Assembly (NCBI GenBank): GCA_026119935.1
Contig: JALRMH010000016.1
Span: forward strand, 62,001 to 126,000
Origin: Endothia cerciana
Lineage: Eukaryota > Ascomycota > Sordariomycetes > Diaporthales > Cryphonectriaceae
Reading direction: 5' to 3'
DNA: 64,000 bases
Below, piece after piece: positions 41,209-52,243 of this stretch. Made by a program: the position numbers and the translations under genes. The notes under the pieces were generated by a model. That model searched no databases. It saw only the letters and a list, made by a program, of their open reading frames with translations, and was not told the origin of the DNA. Every line of letters starts with the position of its first letter. Position 1 is the stretch's first letter.

Positions 41209-42558
41209 TTATGCTTGGCTAGCCTTCAGCCATCCATGCTCTAGCAATTCCTTGGTGGTCGCCCGGTCGCCCTCTTCCCATACGAGCATCCTTCTAACGA
41301 AGTCTTCGAACAGATGAACATCCGCGTTCGTCCAGAGACAATCACTCAAGCTCATTGGTCTCCTATTCCACAGCGCTTCACTGAGGTCTCCGTGCCAGTA
41401 TGCATCATAGCCAGCTCCGTCGTCCACCGATGGGTGAAGCGGCTTCCCCTTCGTGTCTACCCACGTATCCGCCCTGGGCCACAGTCCTCGCAGAGCGACC
41501 GGCATTGGTCCGAGCCGGTTGATCGCACTCTCTAAATGGCTGTCGTCGGTGAGTTCGGGCGTGCTGAGCTCTTGGACGCTGAGAAGAGGCTTGCGCATCA
41601 CGATCTCCCAGATTGTAAGGCCGAGCGCCCAGACGTCGGCTGCCTGATAGGAGAAGGGGTGTGTTTGAAGGATGACTTGGGGCGAGCGCAGGCCGAGTGG
41701 ATACGTGGGCGGGTCGGCCGGTGTAGACATGAGTGTAGACGTTGCAGCGCCGAGGTCGGATAGATAGAAGGAAACGTTAGGAGAGTCGGTGGTGACGCCG
41801 TCTGGGAGGGGGCACGGCTCATAAATATAGCGTGGCTCGTGCTCGGTGAGGGGCTGGCCATCGACGCGCTTGACATGGGAGATGGTGAAGGGCAACTCCT
41901 CATCGTCGCTTTCCTCGGCGTCGTCGTCATCATCGTCATCAATGTCTTCCGGAGGAATCTCGAGATTCACGTCACGGTTGATCTCTTCCTCGTCCTTGCC
42001 CCCCTCGTCAGGATCGTAGCTCAGTCCAAGCAGCACGTTTCCCGGTTGAATATCTCGGTGTGCGAGTCCAGCACTATGGATGCAGTCGAGTGCGAGCACA
42101 AGCTGGCGGGAGAGCTCGCGCGCGAATGTGAGCGTCAACGTACCGAGATCCTTATCGGTGAGAGCATTCATGTTTCGGCCCAGCGGCTTGAACACCATGC
42201 ACGGGTGCTCGCCGTTGGGTCCTCTGTGCACGAAGTGGTCAAGCAGAGGCACTACATGCGCTCTGCCAGGATGCTCTGAGGCCGTGATTGTCTGGTGAAA
42301 CGCGATGACAGGTCTTATCAGGTCTGTGCCGCGACCGTCGGCGGCGGTCCCGATCTTGAGGCTCACATAGCGGTTCTTTTCGATGTCTCGCGCGAGCCAG
42401 ACGGTGGAATACTGACCAAACCCAAGCTTGCGAACGATTCTGTAACGTTCGTTGAGCACATCTCCAAGGTGTATCGGGTGGAAACCCCCTTCGTGGTAGA
42501 ATTCAGCAGACTCAGCGTCCCAACTTGTGATCTCGAATCTCGGGGTTTTGCGGGCCAT
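41209..42558 (-). CDS. SRPK-like serine/threonine protein kinase
   Basis: Intronless, 449 residues from the ATG at 42558. Kinase domain: glycine loop LGFGQYSTVWLARD (45-58), VAIK-type Lys68 in YVSLKIGTA, catalytic loop AHRDIQPGNVLL (166-177; canonical HxDIKPxN), metal-binding motif SDLGAAT (267-273, replacing DFG as in fungal SRPKs), activation-segment end YPLGLRSPQVIL (286-297), DVWALGLTIWEIV and a closing MLVWEEGDRATTKELLEHGW. Between the lobes sits an acidic spacer (DIDDDDDDDAEESDDEE) typical of SR-protein kinase inserts. SRPKs phosphorylate RS-rich splicing factors; many short fungal members have unknown substrates. Gln in place of the catalytic-loop Lys may lower activity. The frame is intact. 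Confidence 0.88.
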   Translation of the reverse strand: MARKTPRFEITSWDAESAEFYHEGGFHPIHLGDVLNERYRIVRKLGFGQYSTVWLARDIEKNRYVSLKIGTAADGRGTDLIRPVIAFHQTITASEHPGRAHVVPLLDHFVHRGPNGEHPCMVFKPLGRNMNALTDKDLGTLTLTFARELSRQLVLALDCIHSAGLAHRDIQPGNVLLGLSYDPDEGGKDEEEINRDVNLEIPPEDIDDDDDDDAEESDDEELPFTISHVKRVDGQPLTEHEPRYIYEPCPLPDGVTTDSPNVSFYLSDLGAATSTLMSTPADPPTYPLGLRSPQVILQTHPFSYQAADVWALGLTIWEIVMRKPLLSVQELSTPELTDDSHLESAINRLGPMPVALRGLWPRADTWVDTKGKPLHPSVDDGAGYDAYWHGDLSEALWNRRPMSLSDCLWTNADVHLFEDFVRRMLVWEEGDRATTKELLEHGWLKASQA

Positions 42559-43597
42559 GTTTGAAAGCGCGATCTGTATGTGTTGCGAGAACGGACAGCT
42601 AGTGTTGGGAGGAAGTTGAAAGGGCTAGTTAATAGGTGTTAGGATACCTAGGTAGCTGGTGGCGGGGTACCTGGTAGCGCTGCGTGTGATTTTCCTGTTG
42701 CACGTCTTCCCTCAGCGGAATCTGTGATGTGGGCAAAATTCAAAACTGCACCAGACCAGTTCGAAGATAAGGTTGGTTTCGTGTTGTCAGCATGAGAAAA
42801 TGCTTCTGTCACGTGCGGCGGTGCCGAAGGAGGCCCAGGGGGCATACTTTCCCTAGTGCCTACATATTTATTGGAGCGATTATGCTGAGAAGAGAGACCA
42901 GGTACGGCTGTGGCCAGAATTGGATGGAGGCTAAGGCTGCCAAGGCGGTTTGTGCAGCTTCAGCTGTGACATACATAATCAACAAGATGCATCATTGTAA
43001 TAGTAACGACCACGGCTCACATCAGCTGTACTGCAGTGGTCCGCCCGGCCCCCATCGAGGAAGTAAGATCATAGATCAGGCCGGGCCTCGAAACTTAGTC
43101 AAGCAAGGTCGAACACCTCTTTACTAGGAGGGGCAGAGGCTAAGTCCAGAAAGACTCTGTAAGATCTCTAATAGGCGACTTATTATAGAACTCTTTTATT
43201 TGCCAAGTCTTCTGTCATCCTCCGCTAAGCTTAAGCTTAGACATCGAGGTCTCCATGTCGGCCGTCCGTAAGATGCCAGGCAGTAGTACTGTAGACCTCT
43301 GAAATTTCGGCCGGAGAAATCGGCCATGATGGAATCATGCTCCGAATAGGGGGGGGGTATGAACATTGCAGTGGATCATTATCGAAGTATAAAGGGAACC
43401 AAAATGTCTTCAGGTTTCCGTTTGCATTCATCAGCATCAACTCACACTATCTTTAACAGCACATCTCAGAGAGCGAAAGGACTGGCTTCTTTTCTCTCGT
43501 TCTATTCATTTCCTTTGATTTCAGTTAACACTCGAGATTCCAGTCTACCAATCACAGCTTCCAACCTATCAAAGTACCCCAATCATCCTCCGCAATC
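42559..43597. other. Divergent intergenic region
   Basis: Between the kinase (-) and the secreted-protein gene (+), so both promoters lie here. A plus-strand frame 42792..43127 has no motif. A pyrimidine-rich stretch (43480-43560) precedes the ATG at 43598, as in many fungal promoters. Confidence 0.45.
43388..43393 (+). promoter_or_regulatory. TATA box of the secreted-protein gene
   Basis: TATAAA about 205 bp before the ATG at 43598, followed by a CT-rich stretch leading to the start. Position and context are plausible; transcription start not known. Confidence 0.4.
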
Positions 43598-43981
43598 ATG
43601 AAGTTCAGCACCGCCCTCATCGCCATCTTCTCCATCGGCCTTGTCGCCGCCACTCCCGTCCAGCCCCATGAGCCGCGAGCAACCGTCGGGTGGTCCGATC
43701 CGAACGCCTACAACAACGACCCGGCAAAGAAGGCCGACTACGAGCAAAAGGCTTGTGATGCGCTAGACCGTGCCGGTTGCGCGGGCGGCACGATCCAGGG
43801 CACCGAGCACAAGTCACCCGCGGGTGGCGATCAGCAGCCGCATATACAGGTTGTGCCTGATGGAACCTCGGGAACGAAGAAGAAGCTTCACGTATACCCC
43901 GATGGCACCGCCTCCAGGAAGAGCAACAAGGGCAACGTCATCAATTTCCGCGGCGTTGAGGTACCAGACATGTTGGAGTAG
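43598..43981 (+). CDS. Small secreted protein
   Basis: 127 residues from the ATG at 43598, context CAATCATGAAG. A classical signal peptide (MKFSTALIAIFSIGLVAATP, cleavage likely after AAT or later near EPRA) is followed by a hydrophilic mature protein of about 107 residues with two cysteines (KACDALDRAGCAGG, a possible intramolecular bridge), then Gly/Lys-rich repeats of PDGT (VVPDGTSGTKKK, VYPDGTASRKS). No membrane segment after the signal and no known domain. Size, secretion and isolation in an accessory region make it effector-like, but the function is unknown. Intronless and undamaged. Confidence 0.8.
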   Translation: MKFSTALIAIFSIGLVAATPVQPHEPRATVGWSDPNAYNNDPAKKADYEQKACDALDRAGCAGGTIQGTEHKSPAGGDQQPHIQVVPDGTSGTKKKLHVYPDGTASRKSNKGNVINFRGVEVPDMLE

Positions 43982-46030
43982 GGGATTTCGTCTTCAGGGC
44001 AAACCATTGAGGAACTGGGCACTTGGGAAAGTGGCGATAATGAACTGGGGCTGAATGAATGTGTGGGCGTGGAAACAGCGATGCATTGGCACTAAGATAT
44101 TTCTAGGCGTTGAGGGGCCGTGGTTCTCGAGTGTTGTCCTATCTTTAATCATCAAAACAATCTCATCGATTTGGGCTGGCCCCAACCCCCCGTATATTTG
44201 CTTGCGCACATCTGGTAATCCGTAGAGGGAGTCGATAATAGCTTCTTGTACTCCTCGGCGCCCGTCACTAGTTCGATTTTTGGAAGATCAGTGCCTAAGT
44301 CGTTATCATTATCTACGTACAAAACCACTCCAAGCTTCTTCCGACCGCTGGGATGCTGTTAACTGAGCTATCCATAGGTATCGAACGTCGGGGAACGTTC
44401 ATTAGGCGGTGTGGTGATCGAAGATTTAGCCAAGGACCGGTACGTGTCATGAGGTTGCCCAGGTGATTCGCGCAGAATGGTCCCATGAATAATCAAGTAT
44501 AGGTGGCATTGCATAGTAAAATGGGCATCGTCATAAAGTTAGGCCTTGCATTATCATATATTGTACATTAGATGGTATAAACGATCTCATGTTTGTAGAC
44601 ACCCGTTACAGGATCTCGACAATTGCTCCTGATCATCCGGGTAGTTGAGCAAATATTGAGCTCTGGAAGATCGGCAGGAACTTTACAGGGCGTGGCTCGT
44701 TGTCCGCAGCATCATCATTATGGCCAATGTCAGGCCTCCTGTCTCTAGTCCCTGCCTCAGCGTTCCGCACTGTTTCGGGATACAGGTACCGCTTGGGCGA
44801 CGCTGGTTCATCGTTTGGAGTCCCTCTCTAAAAAGATCTCTCGTACGGCATGGTCCGGACGGTCAGCACACTCTGGTACGAGCTCGATCCTACACCGGAT
44901 GCATGTGGCGTGGGATACGGGTGCATCGTCCCAAACGTTGCCCTGTACTGATAGTCTGATACGCGAGCGCCGGAGCCACGACACCAGCGTCCGAGTGTGA
45001 ACTCGATGCCGTATTCTGTATCAACAAAGGTTTTCCATAAGTCAGAGGACAGGGTTCTTGGCCACCCTCTGTTGTTAGCGACCCTGGCCAGCTACACTTA
45101 ATATATACATGTATATATTTCTATTGAGGGGACACTAGTGGGATAGGCCTATGAGTGCTGAGAAATAGTGCACTGTAGTTCTCGTTCAGAAGGCTAAATT
45201 GTATTGAGATAGGCTAGCAGTGAGGAGGCTCTGACGACCTTCCTCATACACCCTCCGACCTTAATTTACCTCGTAGCATACTAAGGTTAGCTTCGGAGCA
45301 CTTTTGCAAATGCTAATTAAATTAGCTTATCTAACCTTTCCTCTTCTAGTACTCATAACTAACAAGCCACAAGCTTAATTAAGTTAAGACTAAAGCCATA
45401 GAAAGTATTAAAGCTTATAAGATTATATTCAAATTTTATATATATTAAACCAAAAGTAAGCTTGTGGTATAACCCAAGAAGCAGCAGGTTACCAGAACAA
45501 GCTATCTCAGTGAGACAGAAGCACAATAGCTGAGGCAGCACAGCGGAGGTGGCTGAATGCCTGCGCACGTGGACCGCACGCAGCTTGCACAAGCAAGGGG
45601 ATTTGACCCAACCATCAACCCATGCATGAAGCAGCCCTCAAAAGTTACCGTCCAGCGACCAGTCAGCCAGCAGCTACTCAAAACAACGGTGGCATGGCCA
45701 AGGCATTGCTGTTCGCTTCTGGCCTAACGGCCTCAGCTACGCGCCCGTTCTACACACCATTGCCCGGGCGTAACACGTCCGCATTAAGGGCCATGTTCAC
45801 AGCTCTGTCAAGCTGACAGGCGGCAATGGAAACAGTAGATATTCCCTTCAAGCCCGGCTCCGAGAATATTTGACCACCAAGTCAAGCAACGTCCATTTCG
45901 ACAGCCCGCACCCGTAAAATCAGCAGAGGCTTGCCAGTCGTCTCAACTATGAGGATTCAATATCCCACCTTCTGCTTAGAGGGCCAAGAACTGGCAGAAT
46001 GACGCTTTTGAACAAACTTCCCAACTGGAA
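43982..46030. other. Two kilobases without a recognised gene
   Basis: On the minus strand 43994..44275 an open stretch reads VQEAIIDSLYGLPDVRKQIY and GGLGPAQIDEIVLMIKDRTT, protein-like but unplaced. 45230-45480 is AT-rich with TTAAGCTTAATTAAG-type sequence, as left by RIP. 45541-45600 (aggtggctgaatgcc) faintly recalls a tRNA but does not fold as one. Confidence 0.35.
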
Positions 46031-48189
46031 TTATTCGATTAACACTTCCATAAGTTCGAACCCGCCCAGCTCCTTTTCAGCGCTTCCAGGCGTAGTCACA
46101 GGAGTACTTAGACCAATCCTTTTGAAGACACCCTCGTTAAGCTTCTCCAAAACAAGCCCACAGCACGTTTTACGTCCTCGCGAGTGATTGATAGCGACGA
46201 TCAGAACCCAACATATGCTGAGCGGGACGTGGCGGTCATAGTCCAATACAGTTGGGGAACCGTGCCAATTTGGGCCCCCCTCTAGCCGCGACAGAGAGCC
46301 CACCTGACCGCCAGGCTCAGCAGCAGGGTGGTATCGGAAGGAAGCCACTTGACCGCGAAGAAGCAGACGGCCCTCTGGCTTGGCTATCATGGGGTCATCG
46401 TAGCCTGAAGACATCTTGACGTCGACCAACTCCACTAAACTATCCCATTTTTTGTACATCCGGACGCAGGGGAAGTACACGCTCCCGTCAACCGCAGCCC
46501 AGCTCCATGAAGGTGCTCTTCGCTCCTTTGGCCGCGCCAGTGGGGCACATTGGTCGTCCGGATAGTATCCTAGGTCAGGTGTCAGATCCTTGTTTCCGAG
46601 ACTGAGGTAATGAGTTCTCGCAATTTTCTAGGAAAGGGAAAAGATATCGTTCTAGGAAGCAAAAGTAACTCACCAGGAATTTTCCGATAAAACGCATATG
46701 GATAACTCGCCCCCCACGCAAGCCCCCTTACCAAATCCCCCGTCCACAATCCAGCCACGTACGCTCCCAGTTCGGGAGTTCTCTCCCTAAACGCCAGCGC
46801 CGCGCCAGTTAGCGCAGGAAGTTTATCCCCTTCGAACGTGATTTTTCGCATGCTATATTCCTCAGCGAGCTGACACCAGTGCTCGCCTCTATCGCCGACC
46901 GGCAACTCCCAGTCACCTAGGGCCTTATGTACATTCATCAGAAGCCGCGCGGCTACGGTAGCGCCGTGCCCATCCCACGTTCGATCGTCCTCAGCGGCCT
47001 CTCCGGCGCGACACTCCCAGAAGATCTGTCTATAACCGAGATGCAGCAGTCGCGGCGCCAAGAGACGCTCTTGTAGACACCACGCACGCTGGGCGAGCAC
47101 GCACCGGCTCATGGCTACGGGAAGACTATTGGTTGAGGCTTGGACCGCGAATTTCGTGCCGGGAATCTCCGCAGAGGGCGTACGGTGCTGTCGCAAGATG
47201 CCCGCTGTGCTGCAAGACGAGTCGAGGCCCGTGATGGTGACGACGGCCAGTGAGTAGACGTTGGCCATGAGTGCGGCCTCGCGGGCCCAGTCTTCGGGTA
47301 AGTCTTGTATGATGCATAGGGCGTCGATCCAGAGGTAGCGAATCTTGAGTTCGCGCGTGATAAGGACAGCATCCTGGAAGTTTTTGGGAAGGCAAGAGAG
47401 GGGGATGGAGTGGTGGCGATCAGAGAGAGTGCTCTGGGTTGTCTTGTAGGGGATATCACCGCCCCAGCAGTGACTGAGGGCTACGTAGGGCCCGTGCTTG
47501 CCATGCGAGGTGAAGAGCTTGACTGCGTCCCCGAGAGAAGAGTCAACATCTAGCACTCGAGTCGGGAGTGGTCGACAACCCTTGTGCTCTACAATGGTCG
47601 TGCCGCTCAAGCGCTTGCGGCACACCGTGTGGTCCTCAACACACCTATGGAGCCAGCCCCTCGCCGTCTGAAAAACCTCGGTCGACACGCCGCTCTCCGG
47701 AATCCGGCGTTCCGATTGACTGTGCCCCACGACATCCGCTCCGCCGCATCTCGAGATCCTGAACATCAAATCTGGGTCGACGTCCGGTGGCTGTCGAGGG
47801 GGCATGCGGGCGAGGCTGTTGCTGAAGCCTGCGCGAAATGCATTGCCATAGACCGGCAGTCCGCCTGCTGCCTGTGTGCATGACTGACCACCGTGGAAGT
47901 AGAGGCCAAGCCAACCACTAGTTATGTCTGGCACCGTTTCCGCAAGACGCGTAAAGCCATCCCACATGAGCTTGCAGACATCACAGGTCTTTGCGCTCGC
48001 GGTGAGATCTGCGAGCGTTGGGTGGTGTCGAAAGACACTACACCATTTCGACACGCCGTCGGTCCATTCTGCCTCTTGTTCCCACCGGTATGTGAGAGGA
48101 TCGGGGCGCGGCTGTCGCTCACCGCTTATAAGCTGGGTGGTAAACTCTTCGCAAAGGACGCAAATGGGCTTAGTGGTAGCGACGTCCAT
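46031..48189 (-). CDS. HET-domain protein, 684 aa
   Basis: Exons complement(46674..48189) and complement(46031..46569) joined across a 104-nt intron (GTGAGT...CCTAG) in frame; 684 residues from the ATG at 48189. N-terminal Cys-rich segment (CVLCEEF, CDVCKLMW), an about 130-residue lead region, HET domain at about 235-380 (YVALSHCWGG at 235-244, YLWIDALCIIQD at 285-296, then RAWCLQERLLAPRLLHLG), and a C-terminal domain (RAPSWSWAAVDGSVYFP in exon 2) typical of long fungal HET proteins. HET proteins trigger incompatibility cell death after non-self recognition. No stops or frameshifts, unlike the HET-NB-ARC gene at 14 kb; this is the only intact HET gene in the window. Target or partner unknown. 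Confidence 0.92.
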
Positions 48190-49141
48190 ACCTTCATGTG
48201 AACCTGGAAATGTACTCTGCAGAGTGATGATTGAGGATAGAAAAGCCTAGTTTCCGGATCATCGAGGGGTGGGGTTGACTCCCCTTTTATAAGCATATTT
48301 GTGGGCCAAAATGGCTCGATTTCCTACATCACACACCAGCGGTAGTCAATATAACGTATTTATTATTAAGTATAGTATCGCTATTTCTTATGAAATAATA
48401 TAGCATTTAATAGTATTTAGAGCTATGATCACTTTCTTCATATAGTAATGACTAGGCTTATTTTAAAAATAAATAGAATTTTCTTATTTATAATACTTGT
48501 AATAAGCACTGCTAAGTAACATAAATCTAGCTGTACTTGTTGGGTTTATGTTAGCAGAGACTGTGCAGAGGTGTACTTGACCTGATTCGACAATATCGAA
48601 AACTGTATAGCTCCAAACGATGGTTTAATGCAAGTGCTATTAGCCGTGAGGCTTCCAAGATGTTGATGAACTTGGAACTTAGATTGATGACTGAAGAGCT
48701 ATGAAGAAAATCTATTTGACAGAGGAAATCCCGCCCTTCATATACCCAGCTCTTAAGAACTGAATTACTAGAATCACCAAGGTGAGTCTACTGACTCAAC
48801 CCTTAATCAGTTCAATCAGTATAATGATCTTACTGATTAAACCTGTTTATTACTCAATTCTAACCCTTGCCTAGTTAAGCAATGTTCCTGACATAAGAGA
48901 TGTGTCCTGCCTCCGATGTTGGATCCGGGCCAACGGGGTCCTGTCTCTACTGAGACGGCCTGTTCTAGTTACCTGCTGCTTCTTGGGTCATAATAATACT
49001 CTTTACCAGCTATTTTATATCCTCTTTCTATCTCTTTCTTCCTTACTAATAAATGCTTTTAATACTACTACACTATTTCCTTTACCCTCTAAGCTTACTA
49101 CTATTATAAACTTTATTTAAATCGCCCCGGCAACTATTCTC
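48190..49141. other. AT-rich region, no gene
   Basis: 48340-48540 is very AT-rich with TATTTATTATTAAG-like sequence, consistent with a RIP-degraded repeat. 48540-49120 has a repeat-like look (TGTTGGGTTTATG, later strings of CTTTCTATCTCTTTC) but no paired copy in the window, so I do not call an LTR. Confidence 0.35.
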
Positions 49142-51233
49142 CTAATGTGTGTTCGGAGTTTGTCGATATGCAGGCGGAAGGTCCTTCATGATCACCAACT
49201 TGATCTGGTGGGCCAGCGGCCGCGACCACCACCGCTGATGCGGGAGGACCCCACCGAGGACCTAGTAGTTCTCCATGCGCAAGTGACGCTTCCACATCCC
49301 GCGGACCTCTCATTCAGCATCCATACCCCAGGTGGCATCTAATCGCGCCGCGACGGCCTTGGGGCCAAGGATGTCTTTATTGTCAGTGTTTTCTGCCACC
49401 CCTAGAATCCCCTCCGCCGTCGACCAGATATCCTTGTTAGCGAATCCAGTGCACAGCATCAACATCGAGATCGGTGCCATCAGATAAGCGAAGCCCGGCC
49501 TTAGTGTAGCATACAAGCATAACACGACTGCGCACGGCTACCTTCTCTTCAGTAATAAGCTTGGTGCCGACGTCGATGTAGTGACCGCCGCTGTGTTACT
49601 AGGTGGTGTTGAATATCGACGGACGGATCCCGATATCGAGGACGGGGAAGCCTGCTTGGGAGAGGACGTGATAGCAGTCACTGCCTGATCGTTAGTAATT
49701 CGTGAAGGCTGCTAGATCAGGTACAATACTCACAGTACCTGGGAAGCGAGATGGCAAACAAGCTATATAAAAACTAGCTGTCAAGGGTTTGTGGGAAAGT
49801 ATTCAGCATCCTGTTGGCAGCTTCGAGCAGCATCAAATCATAGGCTCCAATGCCGTGGGTGACCATCACGTATTCGTACGGAAATATGTAGGTTGGAGAG
49901 CAGACCACTATAGTCATCTCCAAGCCTATATTGTAATAGTCCTGAATGATATTGAAGGCAGAGTTGGCCAACTCAATGACAGCAACAGACTAATAGGCTT
50001 AGAGGTTAAACAGTAGTATGTTGGCAAGTGAAAAAAAAACTACTCAAAAGCGTAGAGTGGAAAAATTATCTTCTATTATACCTTAGCTTCTTACTCTACC
50101 AATAATTACGCATTTTAATACTGCGCGGAGGTAATAGATAAGGCCCTTATACAGATTATAATCTTCTATCAGTAGGAAGTATAGTGTTCTAGAGCTGATC
50201 TCAGATGCTTGCACGAAGTGCTTGCTAATAATAGTCTTGCTTTCGCTTTAATTCGCAGTCATAAGTTTAAACATCTACTTTTTATTACCTAAGTTATATA
50301 AAGATGACTGTATAGTTATTAATAGGAGGATGTTAAGGTGGAAGTTGGCAATGTATCACTGTAGATATTCCGTTATATTATACTTGCTGAGATGATAAAG
50401 ACTCTGCCACTCCTTTTTATAATCTAGTCAGTGAATATGTACTAATTCGCAGTCAAGACAGGGTTGCAATGGTAGGGTAATTAACAAATATAAAGCATTC
50501 CATAGTTGGAAATCGCCATGTGGAATTTGAAGCTATCATATCGGCGCATCTAGCCTTCACCAATCTAATCGGTTCTATTCAACTATGATGCTCTCGACGC
50601 CCAGCTCCTTTAGTCATATTGCTATTATGAGGTCACTATGAACAGTCAGAGTTACATCAATTTTATTATCATCATATGTAACCCACGAGGTTTCAGCTTT
50701 AATGGATAAAGCATCAGTCTCGATTATCTCGCTACTATTCAGGTCTCTACCAGCAGATGAGAGCAGCATCTCATCTTTCAGGTGCTGGACAATTTAGTCG
50801 ACCCAGATGTACAAGACCCAGATTTTTTTGAACACTTCGTGTTCCGCGGTTTTCATGGGCAACAATACTATTTCCCCCATGCAGCCCAGCGCAAGAAAGC
50901 GGGTACGGAATAATTAACAAGCCGCAGTTGATGAACATCCTCCCAATAAAGAGAGCAATGATCAGCTTCAGAGTGTAGGGTGACTATGTCTCGCCAGAAT
51001 GCCTGTTCCGGATAAAAACAATCAGCCACTTTCTCGGCATCCGTTGCTGGCCAAGCTACGTTCAATACATCCAGAACCGCTTAAGCCCCAGTGGCAAGCA
51101 CGCCACTTGCCATCGCAGCCAGATTAACGGTCCCGGGAGCGATTTTTGGCAAAAACTTATATACATCCTTGCGAAGGTCAACCTTTTCCGGATATTCTAC
51201 GCCTGGTGGGATAGCCTCGGAAGCGACAGGCAT
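49142..51233 (-). pseudogene. Flavin-containing monooxygenase with NTF2-like N-terminus, decayed
   Basis: From the ATG at 51233: PVASEAIPPGVEYPEKVDLR, VLATGA, stop TAA (CAA>TAA likely), AVLDVLNVAWPATDAEKVAD and CFYPEQAFWRDIVTLHSEAD, the NTF2-like lead domain seen in fungal FAD/NADPH monooxygenases. Further left: ANSAFNIIQDYYNIGLEMTI and SPTYIFPYEYVMVTHGIGAY, the NADPH-Rossmann half, DPSVDIQHHLV (other phase), LCTGFANKDIWSTAEGILG, KAVAARLDATWGMDAE, stop, EVRGMWKRHLRMENY, stop, LPPAYRQTPNTH and TAG at 49142..49144. The FAD GxGxxG region between 50.1 and 50.8 kb is unreadable and AT-rich. Several stops and lost segments; not functional. Confidence 0.8.
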
Positions 51234-51479
51234 GGTAATAAGGTTGTGCCAGTTCTGAGGGTGAAAACAAGTAGTAGTTGATGCCGCGTGAACACGAGAA
51301 GGAAAAGAGTCACCGATGTGATTAGCAAAGTGAATAGAACGCACCAGTGCGGAAACCCCACCCCGCTCTGTACTCCAGCTTCCGGGCCCCAGCCCCCACC
51401 ACGTCTGCACTCTGATCCTTATGCAGGTCTTGCTCGGTTTAACACATCCGACGTCCGTTGGCGCATGGCTTGCTGAATA

Positions 51480-51582
51480 TAACCCTCAGGGATTAATTTT
51501 CACAGTTGGCCGCCGAGGCTACATATACAAACTGAACGTTCAGCGTTGGTGGCGAAGTGTGAAAATTAATCCCTGAGGGTTG
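51480..51582. mobile_element. 103-bp fold-back MITE
   Basis: Ends (T/C)AACCCTCAGGGATTAATT and its reverse complement, with 24 perfectly paired bases then 11 of 16 more, so 40-bp arms nearly fill the element; the centre has the palindrome CTGAACGTTCAG. It is flanked by TA at 51478..51479 and 51583..51584. No coding capacity. Inserted just upstream of the flavin monooxygenase relic. Transcribed either way it would form a long hairpin. Confidence 0.8.
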
Positions 51583-52243
51583 TAATGCAGACTTGCAATG
51601 GAGGTGCCCTACCAGGACATAGACATTCTGTTAGGGTCATCGACGCGATGGCATAACCCAGTTCTGGAAGTTCCTCGGCCTGACTGGCTGCCAACGTGCG
51701 GACAACTGACTGCCAATCATCAGACTATTGCATGCACGTGGGCCCCTATATGTTGGCTGCAAGCGCAAAGCTTTGTGAGCAGGGCGATGAGCACAGCAGC
51801 AAGCGCATTTACCGGTCTGCTATTGGCAGCTCCCTCACTAGGTATCCCCTCGATCGATGCCAGCCAACGGGCAAGGCTAGCTATTCATGAGTGACTGGCT
51901 TGGCATTCTATATCACAGTCATTTGAGAGCGAGACCGGTAGAATTGGAAAGGAGCCTGCAAGCTGCCGACTGATGCGTTCTCTGCTTCTTAGTCGGGGTA
52001 TTCTCAGGATGCACTGTCATCTACATAGCTCACCAGAGTTTTCGCAATGTGACATACACCTTCAAGATTTGCAATCTGTTTGGGCACATTACTCATCCGC
52101 CGATGCCACAACCCCGAAATGCTCCGTTCCCTGCCGGTACCCACTGATTATCCCATCCTCCTGAAACTGTGCTATCAAAACTCCCGCGAGCTGATATTGT
52201 TCCTGAGCTTCGATATCTTACAAGCCTTTTTTCTTCTGCTGCT
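51583..52243. other. No recognised gene
   Basis: Between the MITE and the ankyrin pseudogene. A plus-strand frame near 51680-51890 (MLAASAKLCEQGDEHSSKRI) looks protein-like but has no ATG at a sensible place and no family I recognise. Confidence 0.3.

Noticed and set aside
45541..45600. tRNA-like stretch (aggtggctgaatgcc ... ggggatttgaccc)
   Set aside because: No consistent acceptor pairing or canonical T loop; does not fold as a tRNA by eye.
48539..48900. Possible solo LTR beginning TGTTGGGTTTATG
   Set aside because: No matching second copy, no clear CA end or target duplication, and no retrotransposon genes in the window.
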